A stretch of DNA of 64,000 nt from Hawksworthiomyces lignivorus (Eukaryota; Ascomycota; Sordariomycetes; Ophiostomatales; Ophiostomataceae), in assembly GCA_002917075.1 (NCBI GenBank), contig NTMA01000033.1, positions 62,001 to 126,000 of the forward strand, given 5' to 3'. Position numbers and translations under genes: made by a program. Under the pieces are notes generated by a model that was not told the origin of the DNA, made no database searches, and saw nothing but the letters and a program-made list of their open reading frames with translations. Below, piece after piece: positions 1 through 12,700 of this stretch; the first letter of the stretch is position 1, and each line of letters opens with the position of its first letter.

Positions 1-1615
1 GAAGCAAGAGACGCTGCCCATGGAGCAGGCAAGGCAACCCGACTCTCCAGAGGATCCGGAATTCGTTTCCGTGGACCAAGAGCAAGCCGAATTTGCTCGT
101 CCAGTGTCGTGTCGAATCGGACCAACGTGTCTCTCAGCTGCTCAACACACCCAGGCGGGATAGCACACCAGTCAGGCAGGATCCATCTCTCGTAAAACCT
201 TCCGTGCGTGCTGGGAACCTGAAACTCCCCATGCAGCTTGAAAAACAAATCGCACAGGTAGCACGAGCTCTTGTTCGCCGAAATGATCCGTGGTCGGCGT
301 ATCTCGGGGTGCGTGAGGTAGAAGAACAAAAGTTTGATCTCTGCGTGCACCTTTATGCCAGACTTTTCGTTATTCAATCTCCTACTAAGGGCGGCACTGA
401 GACTCTTTTGGGAGTTTTGGAACTTCTCGAGCAGCCCGGCCATGCCTGGCCGCGATGCTAAGTTGTTGATCAGAGGGAGACAGGAGCCTGCCTTTGTGTC
501 AATTTTCACAACATTTGGCACGTCCGTCTGAAACGTGAGCACGGTAACTTGTCGGAATATTAGGTATTTCTTTCGCCTGGCGACCTGAACAAGTCGTCGG
601 GTTGCGCCGTAATAATTACCGAGCTTGACGACGACATCTTCCAGCGCGTCACCATTGTCAATAGTCCTGGTGATGGCTTTGAGCTGGTCAGATTGTGTTA
701 GATCATGGGCGATTGTGATCATGCTTTTCAAGAGTTCCTGTGCCCTTGGGTCTGTGAAGGGGTCTGCAATCGTTTTTAGATCCTTGTATAGGTCTAATAG
801 AGTCTTTACACTCTTCTGCAGCTCGTTGCTTTTTTTGAGCTTGCCTTGAAAGCCCTGGTATAGTTGTGAAATAGGAGATGACTCGTCTTTATATTTCCGA
901 GCCAGCTTCATCCGGGACGTAATGCGTGAGAAATTCAATTTGATCACTTTTTGCAAAAGCAAGTCCACATCGTCGGCTTCTGAATTGCCTGGGAGCTATT
1001 AATTCATGTGCCATTTCTATTTGGAGATGGAGAATCTTACTCTGCTGTGAGATTTGCTGCAGCGTCTCGCATATCTCTGTGACTCCCTCCTGAATGAAAG
1101 AGAGACCGTCGCCGTTCACACAGAGCCGGACAACCATTCCCTGGCCATCTTCGCGGATTTCAATGCCAATTGCCGCAACCGCTTTAGGATCGAGGCGCCG
1201 ACGAGCTAAGAATGCTAGATTACTGGCAATCTCGGCTTCCTGCTCGATCGTCAGGATGAAGGTTGCGCTGGAAGACGGGACTAGCTGATGCACTCGTGGG
1301 TCTTCCCGCACCCCTCCCAACAAAGCAAGTAGGCCGATCTTCTGCAGCAGAGCTTCTCTCGTAACGTCGCCTCCCCACATCCGAGTACTCATGGCTGGTA
1401 TTTCATGTGCAATGTTCTTCACCTTGCTGGCGTGCACTCTTGCTGACATAGGCATGGAGCCAAGCCCAAGTGTCGTTGGCCATTTCACAAGTCAAGGGCC
1501 GCACACAAACGACAGGTCCGGAGGCCATTATTACCCCGCGTTTATCATTTTCACCATAAGATCTTGATGGCGGGGTATTGCGAGCAAGATGCATCGACAA
1601 GGCTGCGTCTTCCAT
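1..1615 (-). CDS. OTT_1508-like deaminase family protein, C-terminus off the window
   Basis: The spliced reading frame is complement(<1..988, 1041..1370, 1423..1615). The introns 1371-1422 and 989-1040 are both 52 nt, start GTGAAG and GTAAGA, and both restore frame at phase 1. About 503 residues are visible and the frame is still open at base 1. The diagnostic part is a zinc-deaminase signature: His389-Ala-Glu391 followed by Cys417-Tyr-Leu-Cys420. This spacing matches the fungal OTT_1508-like (PF14441) deaminases. The preceding 380 residues contain a conserved-looking all-helical region (LLGGVREDPRVH, then LARRRLDP) that usually precedes this domain. The family is predicted to deaminate nucleotides or nucleic acids; the actual substrate is unknown. 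The start at 1615 is the first ATG of the spliced frame; an ATG at 1488 in the second frame would lose the coherent first exon. It is divergent from the C2H2 gene. Confidence 0.8.
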
Positions 1616-1993
1616 ACAATCAAGAGAAAAGTACTTTCTACCTTGATATTATTCCGTGTAGCACAAAGCCACTAGCGTGGATGGGGCCTAGATTTAGGCG
1701 GCTTAGGTGCTTGCTACGCTAATTCTCTCACGTGTACAGCAGTATGCCGCCGTAGGTCTTGGGGCACACTAAAGAAGCGCCTTGGTGCCTGCCCCACGCG
1801 GCCTGTCGTGGATCAGCGGGCCAGTCCGCCCATTGTCCTGGCTGGGCCTCATTTATCTCGATTGTGTGCCGCCTCGGATCGCTTGCAATCGCTGATCCTC
1901 TTCTCTTCAGGTCTTGGCCCGCTTCTCCACTGACAGAGTAACGAAATTGACACTTAATTCTGGGCGCCTGCTGGCTGCTGGCTATCACGCAAA
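1616..1993. promoter_or_regulatory. Divergent intergenic region, deaminase / C2H2 gene
   Basis: This 378-bp spacer lies between two divergent start codons and must hold both promoters. I see no clear TATA box, gene or repeat; the right half is pyrimidine-rich just upstream of the C2H2 start. Confidence 0.5.
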
Positions 1994-2777
1994 ATGGAGT
2001 ACTGCGAGTCGTGCAACCGCTACTTTCCACACGAGCGGGCGCTGGAGCAGCACCTGGAGATGTCGAGCCAGCATGCTTACTGTTCTCGCTGCAGCAGGCA
2101 CTTTGGCTCCGAGCATGCGAGAGAGCAGCATATGCGCGACTCCGAGATGCACAATCTCTGCAAGTTTTGTGACGACGATTTCACGACAAAAGGTCGCATG
2201 GATAAACACGCCGAGGACTGTCACAATTGGTGTACCTCGTGCGATTTGACCTTTAGTTCTCCGAGAGGGCTCAGGCAGCACGATTTGTCCCGGCACAACA
2301 TGTGCAATACCTGTGGAGAATATTTCGAGTCTCCATCAAACTTGAAATACGTGCGTGTTCTCTAGCTCAGACCCGCAGAGCAATAGTTCCTGCTGACAGC
2401 TGCCCGTCCTGCCCAAGCACCGGCTGACCCACGCCTCTAAAAATGTGGAGTGCCCGGGATGCGACCACCGCTTCGTGACGAGCTCCGCCATGCTGCTCCA
2501 CCTGGAGAAGGGAGGCTGCGAGTCGGTGGCTGACGGCGACTTTGTGACCGAAGTCGCCTTTGACTGCTACCAGTCGCGCCACTACACCGCGCAGGGCTCC
2601 GACTACAACTTCAAATGCCCGGCCTGCAACTACGTGTCCGACTGCATGAGCGGGCTCTTCCAGCACGTCGAGAGCGCCAACTGCAGCGCGACTGCGGCGG
2701 ATGGAACGCCCCTGTCTAAATTCTTGAATTATCTGTATACGCGGGTGAAGGGGGGCGGATCCTCTGCGCGGCGCTGA
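1994..2777 (+). CDS. C2H2 zinc-finger protein, 238 aa
   Basis: The gene is join(1994..2350, 2418..2777). The 67-nt intron begins GTGCGT, has a CTGAC branch site at 2393-2397 and ends at the AAG at 2415-2417. Removing it rebuilds a perfect finger: CNTC, a 12-residue loop, then HRLTH. The protein is a string of C2H2 or C2H2-like units: residues 4-23, about 30-50, 55-74, 80-100 and 107-126, followed after the splice by a CPGC finger and a CPAC finger with irregular His spacing. There is no activation domain or nuclear signal I can point to, and the C-terminus ends with a short Gly/Ser/Arg tail. Closely packed fingers with short linkers suggest nucleic-acid binding, possibly RNA or DNA; many fungal homologues are annotated only as C2H2-domain proteins. 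It sits head-to-head with the deaminase gene. Confidence 0.85.
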
Positions 2778-3988
2778 GTCGCCAAAGCCTGATTTTTTGC
2801 CAGGTATTTATTGTAACCGTGAAACCCTGTGCCGATTTCGATACTCTTTACCGCTCACATTCCAAGAATCAATGGAGGAGGACCCAAATTGTTAAACTGC
2901 TAGCCAGCCGTGTGGAGGGCCGTACGAAGGCTGCGGTATGCCTACACTCGAATACGCCGGCGTAGCTCCCGTAGCTGTAGACAAAGCACTATTAAAGCAT
3001 GCTTGTTTTTGTGGGCTTACATAGACTGAAGACGCGGGCTGTGAGAACTACGAGTTGTGTCCAGATAGCTTCGTGCAGCTATAATATAGCTAGCAAGGTT
3101 GTTTGTATACTTATTGTGCACAGCTGCATTGCTCGATGTGATTACTTTCAAGCCCAGATATTTTTTACCTGTTCTAAGCATGCTACGTACAAGGCATGGC
3201 GGCCTTCGAGCCGCTGAGGCTGGCTTCTCACCTTACTCGGGCAACAACAGCTGCATGAAATTAGAGTGTGATAGTTTCAAGAGCTCACACGAGAATTTTT
3301 CGGCGCCACTTTCGAAGCGGCCTCTACTCTATGACACTGTTGCTGCTAAAAAGTACATGGACAAGTAGATGCGTGGACTTGGCTTTGTTTTATGATCGTC
3401 AGCGAAAAACAGACTTCATCGTTTTCTATTCTAGTCCCTGACCCGTTCATTGAGCGGCTCGCCGGCAGTTTCGGACCGTCGCTGAGGATATGTAGCACCT
3501 TCTCTAGTATGTATTCATAACAGTCTATCTGAGACAACTGTGTGCATTATAACGATACGTAAACTCATCAAATACAAGCAATTTCTTTTTCTAGGCTGAA
3601 TTTTCATTCTTGACTGCAGATTATCTAAAGTGGTAGAAGCAGCAAGCTACAGGCAGCAACAGACTCGTCGCAGCGGCTTGTACGGGAGATGCAACACAAA
3701 AGTACACAGAAAGTTGACAGCCAATAGCATGCAAGCAAGATGTGTAACAAGGCAGCCTCAGCTCACTGTTCGTGCGTAATTTACGCGCCCATTTCCAGAC
3801 GCATGCCGCCTAAAGCGTAATAGTTCCAAAATACGTGATGGGTTATTTCGAGGGGCTTGGAGACACACGAGGTTTCGTGTTCTCATCGGCTCAGGTCATT
3901 GTAAAAATGTATGTAAATACACTAAATAATTTGCTGCTTTGTTGAGATTGCTATCCTGCCCACGATTGTCTGCCATGACCTTGTTGTG
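2778..3988. other. Intergenic, no gene recognised
   Basis: This 1.2-kb stretch is moderately AT-rich. Short open frames occur on both strands, but none shows a domain, a splice-consistent extension or coding bias. It must contain the 3' end of the C2H2 transcript and the promoter of the NOV-like gene. Confidence 0.5.
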
Positions 3989-6900
3989 ATGGATGTCTGG
4001 GCACGACATCGGGCTGAGGCAGACGCCCAGCTGCGGGAGCTTCAGAAGAAGAGGGGTGCCGACGGAGACGAATATCTTCAAAGAACTGTCGACAATGCTC
4101 TCGCCGTGTGAGTCACCTATTTCCGCCGCCTTGCACACCCTCTAAGCACCGAGCTAACGTTCAACAGGATTTCGAATGATCTCTACCAAAATCCCGCGCA
4201 TTTTCTCCTGGAGCTGATCCAAAATGCTGACGACAATCGCTACGGCGCCGGCGTCGTGCCGAGGCTTCATCTGGATCTGTACGAGCGTGGGGGGCGGACA
4301 TATTTCCGCACAACCTGCAACGAAGTCGGCTTCACCCAGAGTCAGCTGTACGCGCTGACGGACGTCTGCCAGAGCACCAAGACGTCCACTGCCGGGGGAC
4401 GGAAGGGCTTCATCGGCGAGAAGGGCATTGGCTTCAAGTCCGTCTTCAAGGTGGCCGACGTTGTCCACGTAGCCAGCGGCTTCTACGAGTTTAAGCTAGA
4501 CCGCAGAGAGAAGCTGGGCATGATCTTGCCTATCTTGTCCGGCTTCCCTGCGGTCGACCGGGTTGCTCCCCACACCCAGTTCCTCCTGCCGCTCAAGAGC
4601 CGGAGCGATGTGACGGCGATCCGGTCGGATCTCGAAGAACTGGAACCTCAGCTGCTGATGTTTCTTCGCAACCTAAAAGAATTGCACGTGTCTCCCTTCG
4701 GCGCAAGCAAAGTCTACCGCCGCTATGAGTCGCCGTCGGACCGCAGCTGGGGAGGAGAGACTGTCACCATTACGGAAATCAAGGACACAGCTACTGTAAC
4801 TGACGGTTCCAGCGACGACGATGACGGCGCCATCGTCCGGGACACAATGTACGTCGTGCAGCGGCACACTGTACAGAATATGCCATCTGGTGAAGCCCGC
4901 CGAGAAGGCGTGACCGAATCTGACGTCGTGGTGGCGTTCGCTGTTGCAAATAAGTTCACACCGAGCATTGACCACCAGAAGGTGTTCGCCTTTCTGCCTA
5001 TCGCCGACTTTGGCTTCCCTGTATGTCGCCCAAAGAGCTACATCTCGCTTTCCTCAATTAACCTAGCAGAGAGAAATGAACCTTCTGGCTAATATTAATG
5101 CATAGTTTCTAATCCACGCGGACTTCTTGCTTGTTGCTAGTCGCGAGGGCCTGGATTACACCCGGCCGTGGAACATTGCTCTCCGCTACGGAATCTGCGA
5201 CGCAATTGTCGCAGCATTCTGTCGCTTTGCCAGTCTCGACGAGGTCAAAGATGGCAAAGGTCTGTGCTACTCGTGGCCCAAGTACCTCAAACCGAACCAG
5301 ACAAACGACGAATTCTGGAAAGTCCTCTACACCAACGTGTTGACTCTCCTGTCACAAACCAAAATCCTCAGGCCTCGGCGCGGCCCGCTGCGGGAACCCA
5401 CGGCACTCCGCTACGTGCCAAAGGCGCATCGGTTTGAGGATGGAACGCTTTTCTCTCTGCCATCGATCCAAGAGAAGCACCTGTCTTTTTCGTACGACAT
5501 CGTGAGAGGCGAGTTGTTTCGGATTGGCGTTGTGAATCAGTCCATATCCGAATTGTACAACGAATTTGCCGAGTGGCTCGAGAACGTCGGCACAGTCGGC
5601 CTCGCGTCCCGAGATGATGCGTGGCATGAAAAAGTCGCCAAGCTCTTCTACGGCCAGGCCCAGCTGCGGCCCCTTCTTCAGCAGCTGCCAATTGTTCCCT
5701 TGCGAGACGGTTCGTGGGTCAGCGCTTTGGAGGAGAATTTGTACCTCGCTTCCGGAGACGACGACGAGCACGTGCCTTCCGGCATCCGCATGTTGCTTGT
5801 AGACGACATGGTGTCAAAGAACCCCAAACGAAGAGCGTTTTTCAAGTTCTTGGGGGTTGATGAGTATAGCGTTCGCCACGTATGCGATCTCATTCTCGAG
5901 CTGCACCAACAACTCGTACCAGAGGGCCTGATCCGTCAGCCGTCAGACCTAGTTGCCGATGTTGTATTTATTTTCAATCACAGAGCGGAGCTGGGTTATG
6001 AACATAGCGGCCCGCCGGATATCTGCTTTCTCGCTAAGAAAGGAGGGAAGCAGGTTGTGACACGACCATCGAGCCAGGTCTACTTCTACGACCTAACCGA
6101 CCTAGGGGCCGAGAATCTCATCTTGAAATACGGGAATACTCCTGGCAGTCCTTTTAGTATATTGACGTTTCACTATGACAATGCAATCTCTAAAGCTGGT
6201 GCAGGAGAGAGGCCACGAGAGTTTCGCACATGGCTCTTGCGATCAGCGGAAGAGCGTTTTGCATCGACACCAATCCTAGCCCGCAATTCGAAACTTACGC
6301 CCGAGTGGAAGTTTCTTTATCAGCAAGACGTAGTGGACGTACTGAAGGCTATCGTATTACTTCACAGAAACGCGAGCTATGTGGCTCCGGAGATTCTCAG
6401 AAAATATGTTCCAAAACTGGAGGTGGGCTGCGAAGACGGCGTGAAGCGGCCGCTGTCTCTTGCGGCGGTGCCAACGGCGGAACTACGGCAAGCTTGTCCG
6501 CATATTGCGTTTATCGCATTACCTGGCATGGCTTCGTATAATTGGGACCTTCTATCTCAGTATGGAATTGTGACTTCGGTCAATACGACTGCCCGTCTGC
6601 GGGAGTTGCAAGCTCTCCGCCGCTGCTCTATCGAAGAGGTCAGCTCAAAGGTTGTACACGAAATATACAAAAAGTTGAATGCAAGGGCAAACTTCGACAA
6701 GAAGGAGATCCGGTAAGGCAACATCTATTTCCAACGCTTCTCCATAAGCCAATGCTTACCAATCACTTGCCAGTGTTGCGTTCCAAGACGAGGCTCTCGT
6801 CTTCGTAGCCAAACCGAAGCCCGCCTGGTGCCACCACACGACCTGTGTGTGGACAGCACCAAAGCCCCTGAAGAGCGTCACCCGGCTCAAGACTCGTTAT

Positions 6901-8940
6901 GAAAGCTGTAATGAGCTGTTTTGCAAAGTTCTTGGCGTGCGGAAGGCGACTATGGCACATGCGGTAACTGAATTATGCGCTATACCTGAGCGAGACGAGG
7001 AGCCCATTCAGCAATTTGAGGCTCTTATTGCTCTGCTTGGACAGTTTCACGCCAATGATGAGCGCTTGAGCGATAAGCAAATCAAGCGTATCCGATCTAC
7101 TTCTATCTTTCCCGTTCAGGAGAGGAGAGTAGACAGCAATACGGAGGAAGAGGCAGAGATTACTCTGCGTTCTGTGGATAGTGGAATCGCTTGGTATATC
7201 CCAGACAGGGCAGTTCTAGCTTCTACGTTTCGAGACAAGGTAAACATGCTTAGAGTGCCAGTTGGGCTGGTGAGAGAGAACCGGGTCATATTCCAGTATC
7301 TCGGCTGTGAACACATGTTTCTTTCATCTGCTGTTGAAGAGTCAATCGAGGCCAGTGGAACCAAAGAACGTAACGAGAACCAAGAAAATTATCTCAAGAC
7401 AAGGCTCAGATACGTTGCACAGTGGGTTTTAGAACAAATATGTCCAATGCAAGGAGAGTAATACACGCTGATAATGAAGCAGGTTCACTGACGACAAGGA
7501 AGACTTCATGCAGGCGGTCTCCGAGCTGCGTGTTTGGTCTGTGCCGTCTATTCGGACAACCAGGCGCTTGCTGGACATCGAGGTGAGCAACGAAGACGAA
7601 CAGATTGAAATCAAAGGATCGGACATCATAGGCATAGCAGATGTCTATGTCCGCAGAGATGCCAAACAAATCGACATAAGCAAGGCAGTTCTAAAGTGCT
7701 TTTTGAATGAGTACAACATAGAAGGTGATGAGGCTCATATGGCATATGACATCATGCTCGCTTCGAGCACCCAGCTGCCTCAAATCATAGAGAAACACGA
7801 TCTAGCCATGTTCCAGGAATCTGTCAATACGCCTCTCGCAGACGAGGGCGGCGATGACGATACTACCGACGATGACGACAGAGACGCGGATGATGAAGAC
7901 GTGTTTACCCATGACAAGGAATTTGAAAATGACAAAAATACGAAAGATGTAGGCCAGCATGAGCAGCTTCCGAACGGGAGGCAAAATATCGATCTGCGCA
8001 CGCGCGAATGGGAGAGCTATTTCCCGTCTACTCCGATACGCCAGCGTAGGTCACCATCCCTAGCAGAATCGATACCCTCGCAGCAGAGTACACCGACCGT
8101 CTGGTACAACACGCCAGATAATGGCCTTCATGCGTCTCTTCCAATCAGAAACAGAAGAGCAGACAGTGCAAGCAATAAAAGTCCAAACGTAGACTTCCGT
8201 GGCCTGAATGGCCCGTCTCCAAGGCGGTCAGTATCGCCAGGGACTCCTGGGGCGGCGGGTTTCAGCAGCCCGGGATACCCTGGAAGTGCTTCTCGAGATA
8301 GCCGGAACCATGAGATTGGGGGGCAGGGAGAAACATGCGTATGTAATGGCTCGATTCTGCCTATAGTGTATTGTTTGTGCTGATAATTTCACGCAATAGG
8401 TCAACGCCTGGTTTGCAGACTATATTGAAGACTGGGATCCGGAGCAGCATTGGACCAGCAAAAAGCGAACCCAAGGATATGCACCTTTTGAAGGTCAAGA
8501 GAGATTATTTTCTGATTTCACATACAAAGATCATTCTGGCAAATTGCGGGATGTGCTCCGGAGGGAAGGTGTAGAGCTAGATCCCTCGTGGTCTAGCAAT
8601 ACCACGTTCCACCTTGAGGTCAAATCCACAGTCGGCCACGCGAATGGAGCCTTTTTTTTGAGCCAGAATCAATTTGATATGGTATGCACACTATCAATCT
8701 CAAGTGCTAGGCGGAGAGGAACGGCGCTGACCTGGCGAACTGCTGCTAACGGCCGAATAGATGCGGCGTTATGATGGCGACCCCAACAACGCGTATGTGC
8801 TAGTTCGTGTATTCGGTCTAGAGAGGAGGCCGATCGGCATCCAGTTCTTCCGCAATCCATGGCGGCAGTTTCTTGATGGGAGCTTAGATTTCAGGGCAGA
8901 AGGCGGATACACAGTTACAGCGCGGTCGACGCAGGGTTGA
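3989..8940 (+). CDS. NO VEIN-like protein: sacsin/HSP90-type ATPase plus DUF3883 nuclease-fold domain
   Basis: Seven exons: join(3989..4107, 4168..5020, 5106..6712, 6774..7421, 7483..8338, 8400..8681, 8761..8940), 1514 aa; every junction has a GT donor, a CTAAC/CTGAT-like branch site and keeps frame. The N-terminus carries a GHKL ATP-binding fold: the N-box ELIQNADDN (residues 55-63), a degenerate G1 box NEVGF (91-95) and the G2 box GEKGIGFKS (123-131). A long middle region follows, then an acidic, Ser/Pro-rich linker (about residues 1180-1360). The last 150 residues form a DUF3883 domain with FHLEVKST, where Glu1434 and Lys1436 match the ExK part of a PD-(D/E)XK nuclease site. The layout is that of plant NO VEIN and many fungal paralogues. 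Biochemical activity is not established in fungi; ATP-driven conformational switching and nucleic-acid cleavage are inferences. Confidence 0.85.
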
Positions 8941-9053
8941 TATATAACTGGGTTGGAGGATATTGTCCGGTTTTGCACTTATTGATGATGTCAGAGACCT
9001 ATGCAATAAAGGAAATATGAACAAAACAACGAGTAAATAAAGTAAAACTGAAA

Positions 9054-9084
<31 letters not shown>

Positions 9085-9744
9085 GGTAAATAAATAATAT
9101 TTAAGCAAAGCAAGAGAAGGAAAGAACAGCTGCTCAGTTTCTCTAGGCATCAAAATAGCTTCATTTTGAGACATCTTCAATTTACAACTTACAACTATGT
9201 ACGATTAATGTCCTTTTGCTACGTTGTATGTATTGTGCTCGATCATAGTATCAGCAGTTGTCAATCTCGAGGTTTGGCAATAATTTACGACATCGGCTAG
9301 GCTCTAGCCACTAATATTCAATAGGTTACATTCCTTTCTTAGACCGACGTCAGCGCCTCCGCCTTGGACCAATCCACGCGCCAATTGCCTGCACACGGCT
9401 GAAAGCCACCTCTCCCAAAAGAACAACACGCAAAACAATAACTGCAGCAGAAGCAAGCGCGGTGAGACAGTTTGGACCACTGTTCTACCACTGCTACACT
9501 TCTGCTTTAGCACCTCTTGGTTTTGTTATTTGCTCTTTCTATTCTCTCTCCCAAGCTCGCAGCTGTTAATACTTCCTAGATGGACATGGCCGTGCTATGC
9601 TCTCTTCTCCCTGTCTCAGCTTGAGCTGCAAGCTCCTAAAGCTCACGGATACCTAAAATACTACCTCGATCTGCTCGCTATCATAGACCTTGCTTCCTCC
9701 CCCGCCATTTCCTTCTGGCCTCCTTCAGCCCCCCTTCAGTCTCC
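8941..9744. other. Intergenic with a 24-nt poly-A run
   Basis: An AT-rich 0.8-kb spacer between genes on the same strand. Its left part is the 3' end of the NOV-like transcript; the right part (about 9480-9744) is the pyrimidine-rich leader of the PH-SMP gene. No other gene was seen. Confidence 0.5.
9061..9084. repeat. Poly-A homopolymer, 24 nt
   Basis: A run of 24 A, 120 nt past the stop codon of the NOV-like gene, within AT-rich sequence. It is simple-sequence DNA; its length is likely unstable and uncertain in the assembly. Confidence 0.9.
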
Positions 9745-12700
9745 ATGGCTAGTTTGACGACATTTCTTATTGTCTACCTCTTCGGGGGGCTGACTTTCCT
9801 TCCGCTTGTGCTTGCGCTTGCCATCTACATCTGGACCCGACCAGTTGATCTCCCAGCTTCTCCTACGACCGACGCGGCAGGTGGGCCTTCAAAACCCGAG
9901 ACTCCCTACGACGATCTTGTCCTTCCCGGCGACGATACAAAGACACTAGAGAAAATCCGACGGGAGCACGCAGAAGCGCTGGCTGGAAAAGGCCACAGAG
10001 ATGAAGGAGAGACAAAGAAACGCCGCCATGACCGGCCTGACGACTTTGCTACCGCTGGCTACTTTGCCGTCTATCGCAAGTATGTGGCTATCGGCGTCAA
10101 CTCCAAGCCTGTTGAGCCGTCCTCCGTCGGCCCCAACACCGTGGCACCGCCCAGTCCCAGCGTCTACCAAACGTTCTTCCGCAGCATGCTGAACAAGAAG
10201 CCCGGCCCGGAGACTGTCGAGATAAGCAATGCAGCTAGCCCACGACCGAAGAATGCCCGCAATATGTTCTACGTGGTTCTGCGGCACGGCCACTTGATCT
10301 TGTTCGACGACGACCAGCAAGTCGATGTCCGCCACGTTATCAAGCTCTCCGACCATGACGTCGGCCTCTATTCCGGCAGCGACGCCACACCGGAGGGGGA
10401 GCTTTTCATCAAGCGGAATGCGCTGCATCTCTCGCCCAAGAACCCGGAGCGGGCAAAAGCCCATAATGCGCCAGCCCCGCAGCCGTGGTTCTTTTACAGC
10501 GAGCATTGCTCGGAGAAGGAAGACTTCTACTTTGCTCTGCTGCGCAGCCAAGAGAATGCACCGCAGCCTCACGACATTGAAGTGCGGCACCTCACCTCGC
10601 TTATGGAACGGCTGCATGCTTCGGAAGAAGCTATGGAGACACGCTGGCTGAATGCCCTTATTGGCCGTCTCTTCCTAGGCGTGTACAAGACTTCCGACCT
10701 CCTCAACTTTGTGCAGTCTAAAGTTGTTACCAAGATGTCTCGCACTCCGCGGCCTAGTTTCATTTCTAGCCTAGTCGTGCAGCGCGTCGATATCGGCGAT
10801 ACGACTCCCCAGATTACATCGCCTCGTCTTAAGAGCTTGACTGCGGAGGGCGAGTGCATCGTTGAAGCCGACATTCGCTACTCCGGCCGCTTCGAGGTCG
10901 ACTTGGCCGCCACTATTCGCGTCAGCACGCCCATCGGTCAACAGGAGGTCAAGACGTCACTTGCAGTCGTCTTCACACGCCTCGACGGCCACATGCTGTA
11001 CAAGATCAAGGCGCCGCCAAGCAACCGCATCTGGTTCACGTTTCGCCACATGCCCAAGATCGAGATGGAGATCCGTCCCATCATCATGGCCCGCCAGCTT
11101 ACCTGGCCTGTCTTCATCCAGATGATTGAGGGTAAGATCAAGGAAGCCATTTCTGACAGTATTGTCCTTCCATTCTGGGACGACGTGTCCTTCTTCCCAA
11201 CCAGCACGAAGAAGTGGCGCGGTGGGCTATGGCAGGACGAAACAGAAGATGAGCACGAAGGCACCGCCATAAATACAGCAGCGTCCAGGGAGACTTCGGT
11301 TGACGCTGGTGTGACGGCAGGACAGAAGGAAGGAATATCTACGGGCGTTTCTGCTAATGCAGAGGAGACTGGAGAAAACGTATCACCAGCCGTGATGCGC
11401 TTGCGGCGTCTTAGCAAGACCCATAGCGCCCCAACGCCAGCTGTTTCTGCATCATCGTCTACGTCTCTCCATAGCCCCAGCCTATATTCGAACGAGAAAG
11501 ACAAACATACCAACGCTAGGAAAGCGAACAAGAAGCAGCAAGCCCATAAAGCGGGCGATGGTGGTGTGGGATCATCGCCGCCTAAAGGGATTCTACGATC
11601 TGCGTCTTCACTTACCGCTCCACCTGAGCCGATCATAGGCACCGACAGCGTCCACGCAGAGGGATCTATACCATCTTCATCACCACCGAAAAATGGCAAA
11701 GGAGCCTCGACGGCCATGTCCTGGCTGTCGTCGGGTACTCTCCGAAGTAGAAAATCTAGCGTGTCATCTACGGAATCAGGAGTGCCTAGCACTGCTGCAA
11801 GTGCTCTTCGTCGTAATCGCCAAAAAGATGCTGCCGCCAACAGCAACAATGATAACGATGCCGCCGAGCCCGTCTTCTCCATCAGCGATTCCGAGGCGCC
11901 AGAGGATGGACCACAGTCAGCTTTATCCGACGTGAAGGGCAGCGGGGCCAGCTCTGGCAGCGGCCATTCCACAACGATACCCTCTGCGCGAGTGTCCTCC
12001 TCTTCCTTGCGTTCTGTTGCGACATCTGGGACCAGGTCATCGACAGTTAGAAGAAAGCCAATAGAGCCGTCATTTACAACAACCATCAGTTCTGGGGGTG
12101 GCACCCCCCCTCCGAAGCGCAGTGCTCAATTGGCAGCAGCCATGAGCGGTGCGGCAGCATCGGCGAAACGTTGGGGCATCAACGCCTTGCAACAGCGCCG
12201 TGCGGCAGCTGCAGAGCGCAAGACGAGGACGGCGCTGGAGCAGATGACTAACAATGGCGAGCCACTTGATCTCAGCAAGCCGATGGGTGGCGGCCGACCA
12301 CTGCCGCCTCCGGGAGAGCCGCTGCCGCTGCCAAGCGAACTCGCACCACCAAAGATCAGCCCCCATGCGATGAGCATTCCGAGAAAGCCAGCACCAATAG
12401 GCCGCCAGGGAACGAACGACTTGACAAATCAGAGCCAAGCCGAGACGCCAACGAGCGAGCATGACGGCCATATGAACGACCTCACTTCGCCGTCCCAATT
12501 TACTTCAGATCACCTCCAGGATGAACAAGAGCACGAGGAGCAAGCATCCTCAGAGGATAACGTGAACCATCGCCGAAAAGCTGTAGAAAGCAACACGAGC
12601 ATGACGGCGCCTAGCTTTCAGCAGGAAGACATGCTGGTGGTCGAGGCTCCCGTCGACTCGGAGTCTGAGGAGAGCGATAACGAGACGCACGAAGATGGCG

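Noticed and set aside
7458..7482. A GTAATA donor at 7458 for intron 4 of the NOV-like gene
   Set aside because: It would give a 25-nt intron; the GTGGGT donor at 7422 gives 61 nt and the same phase with an intact junction.
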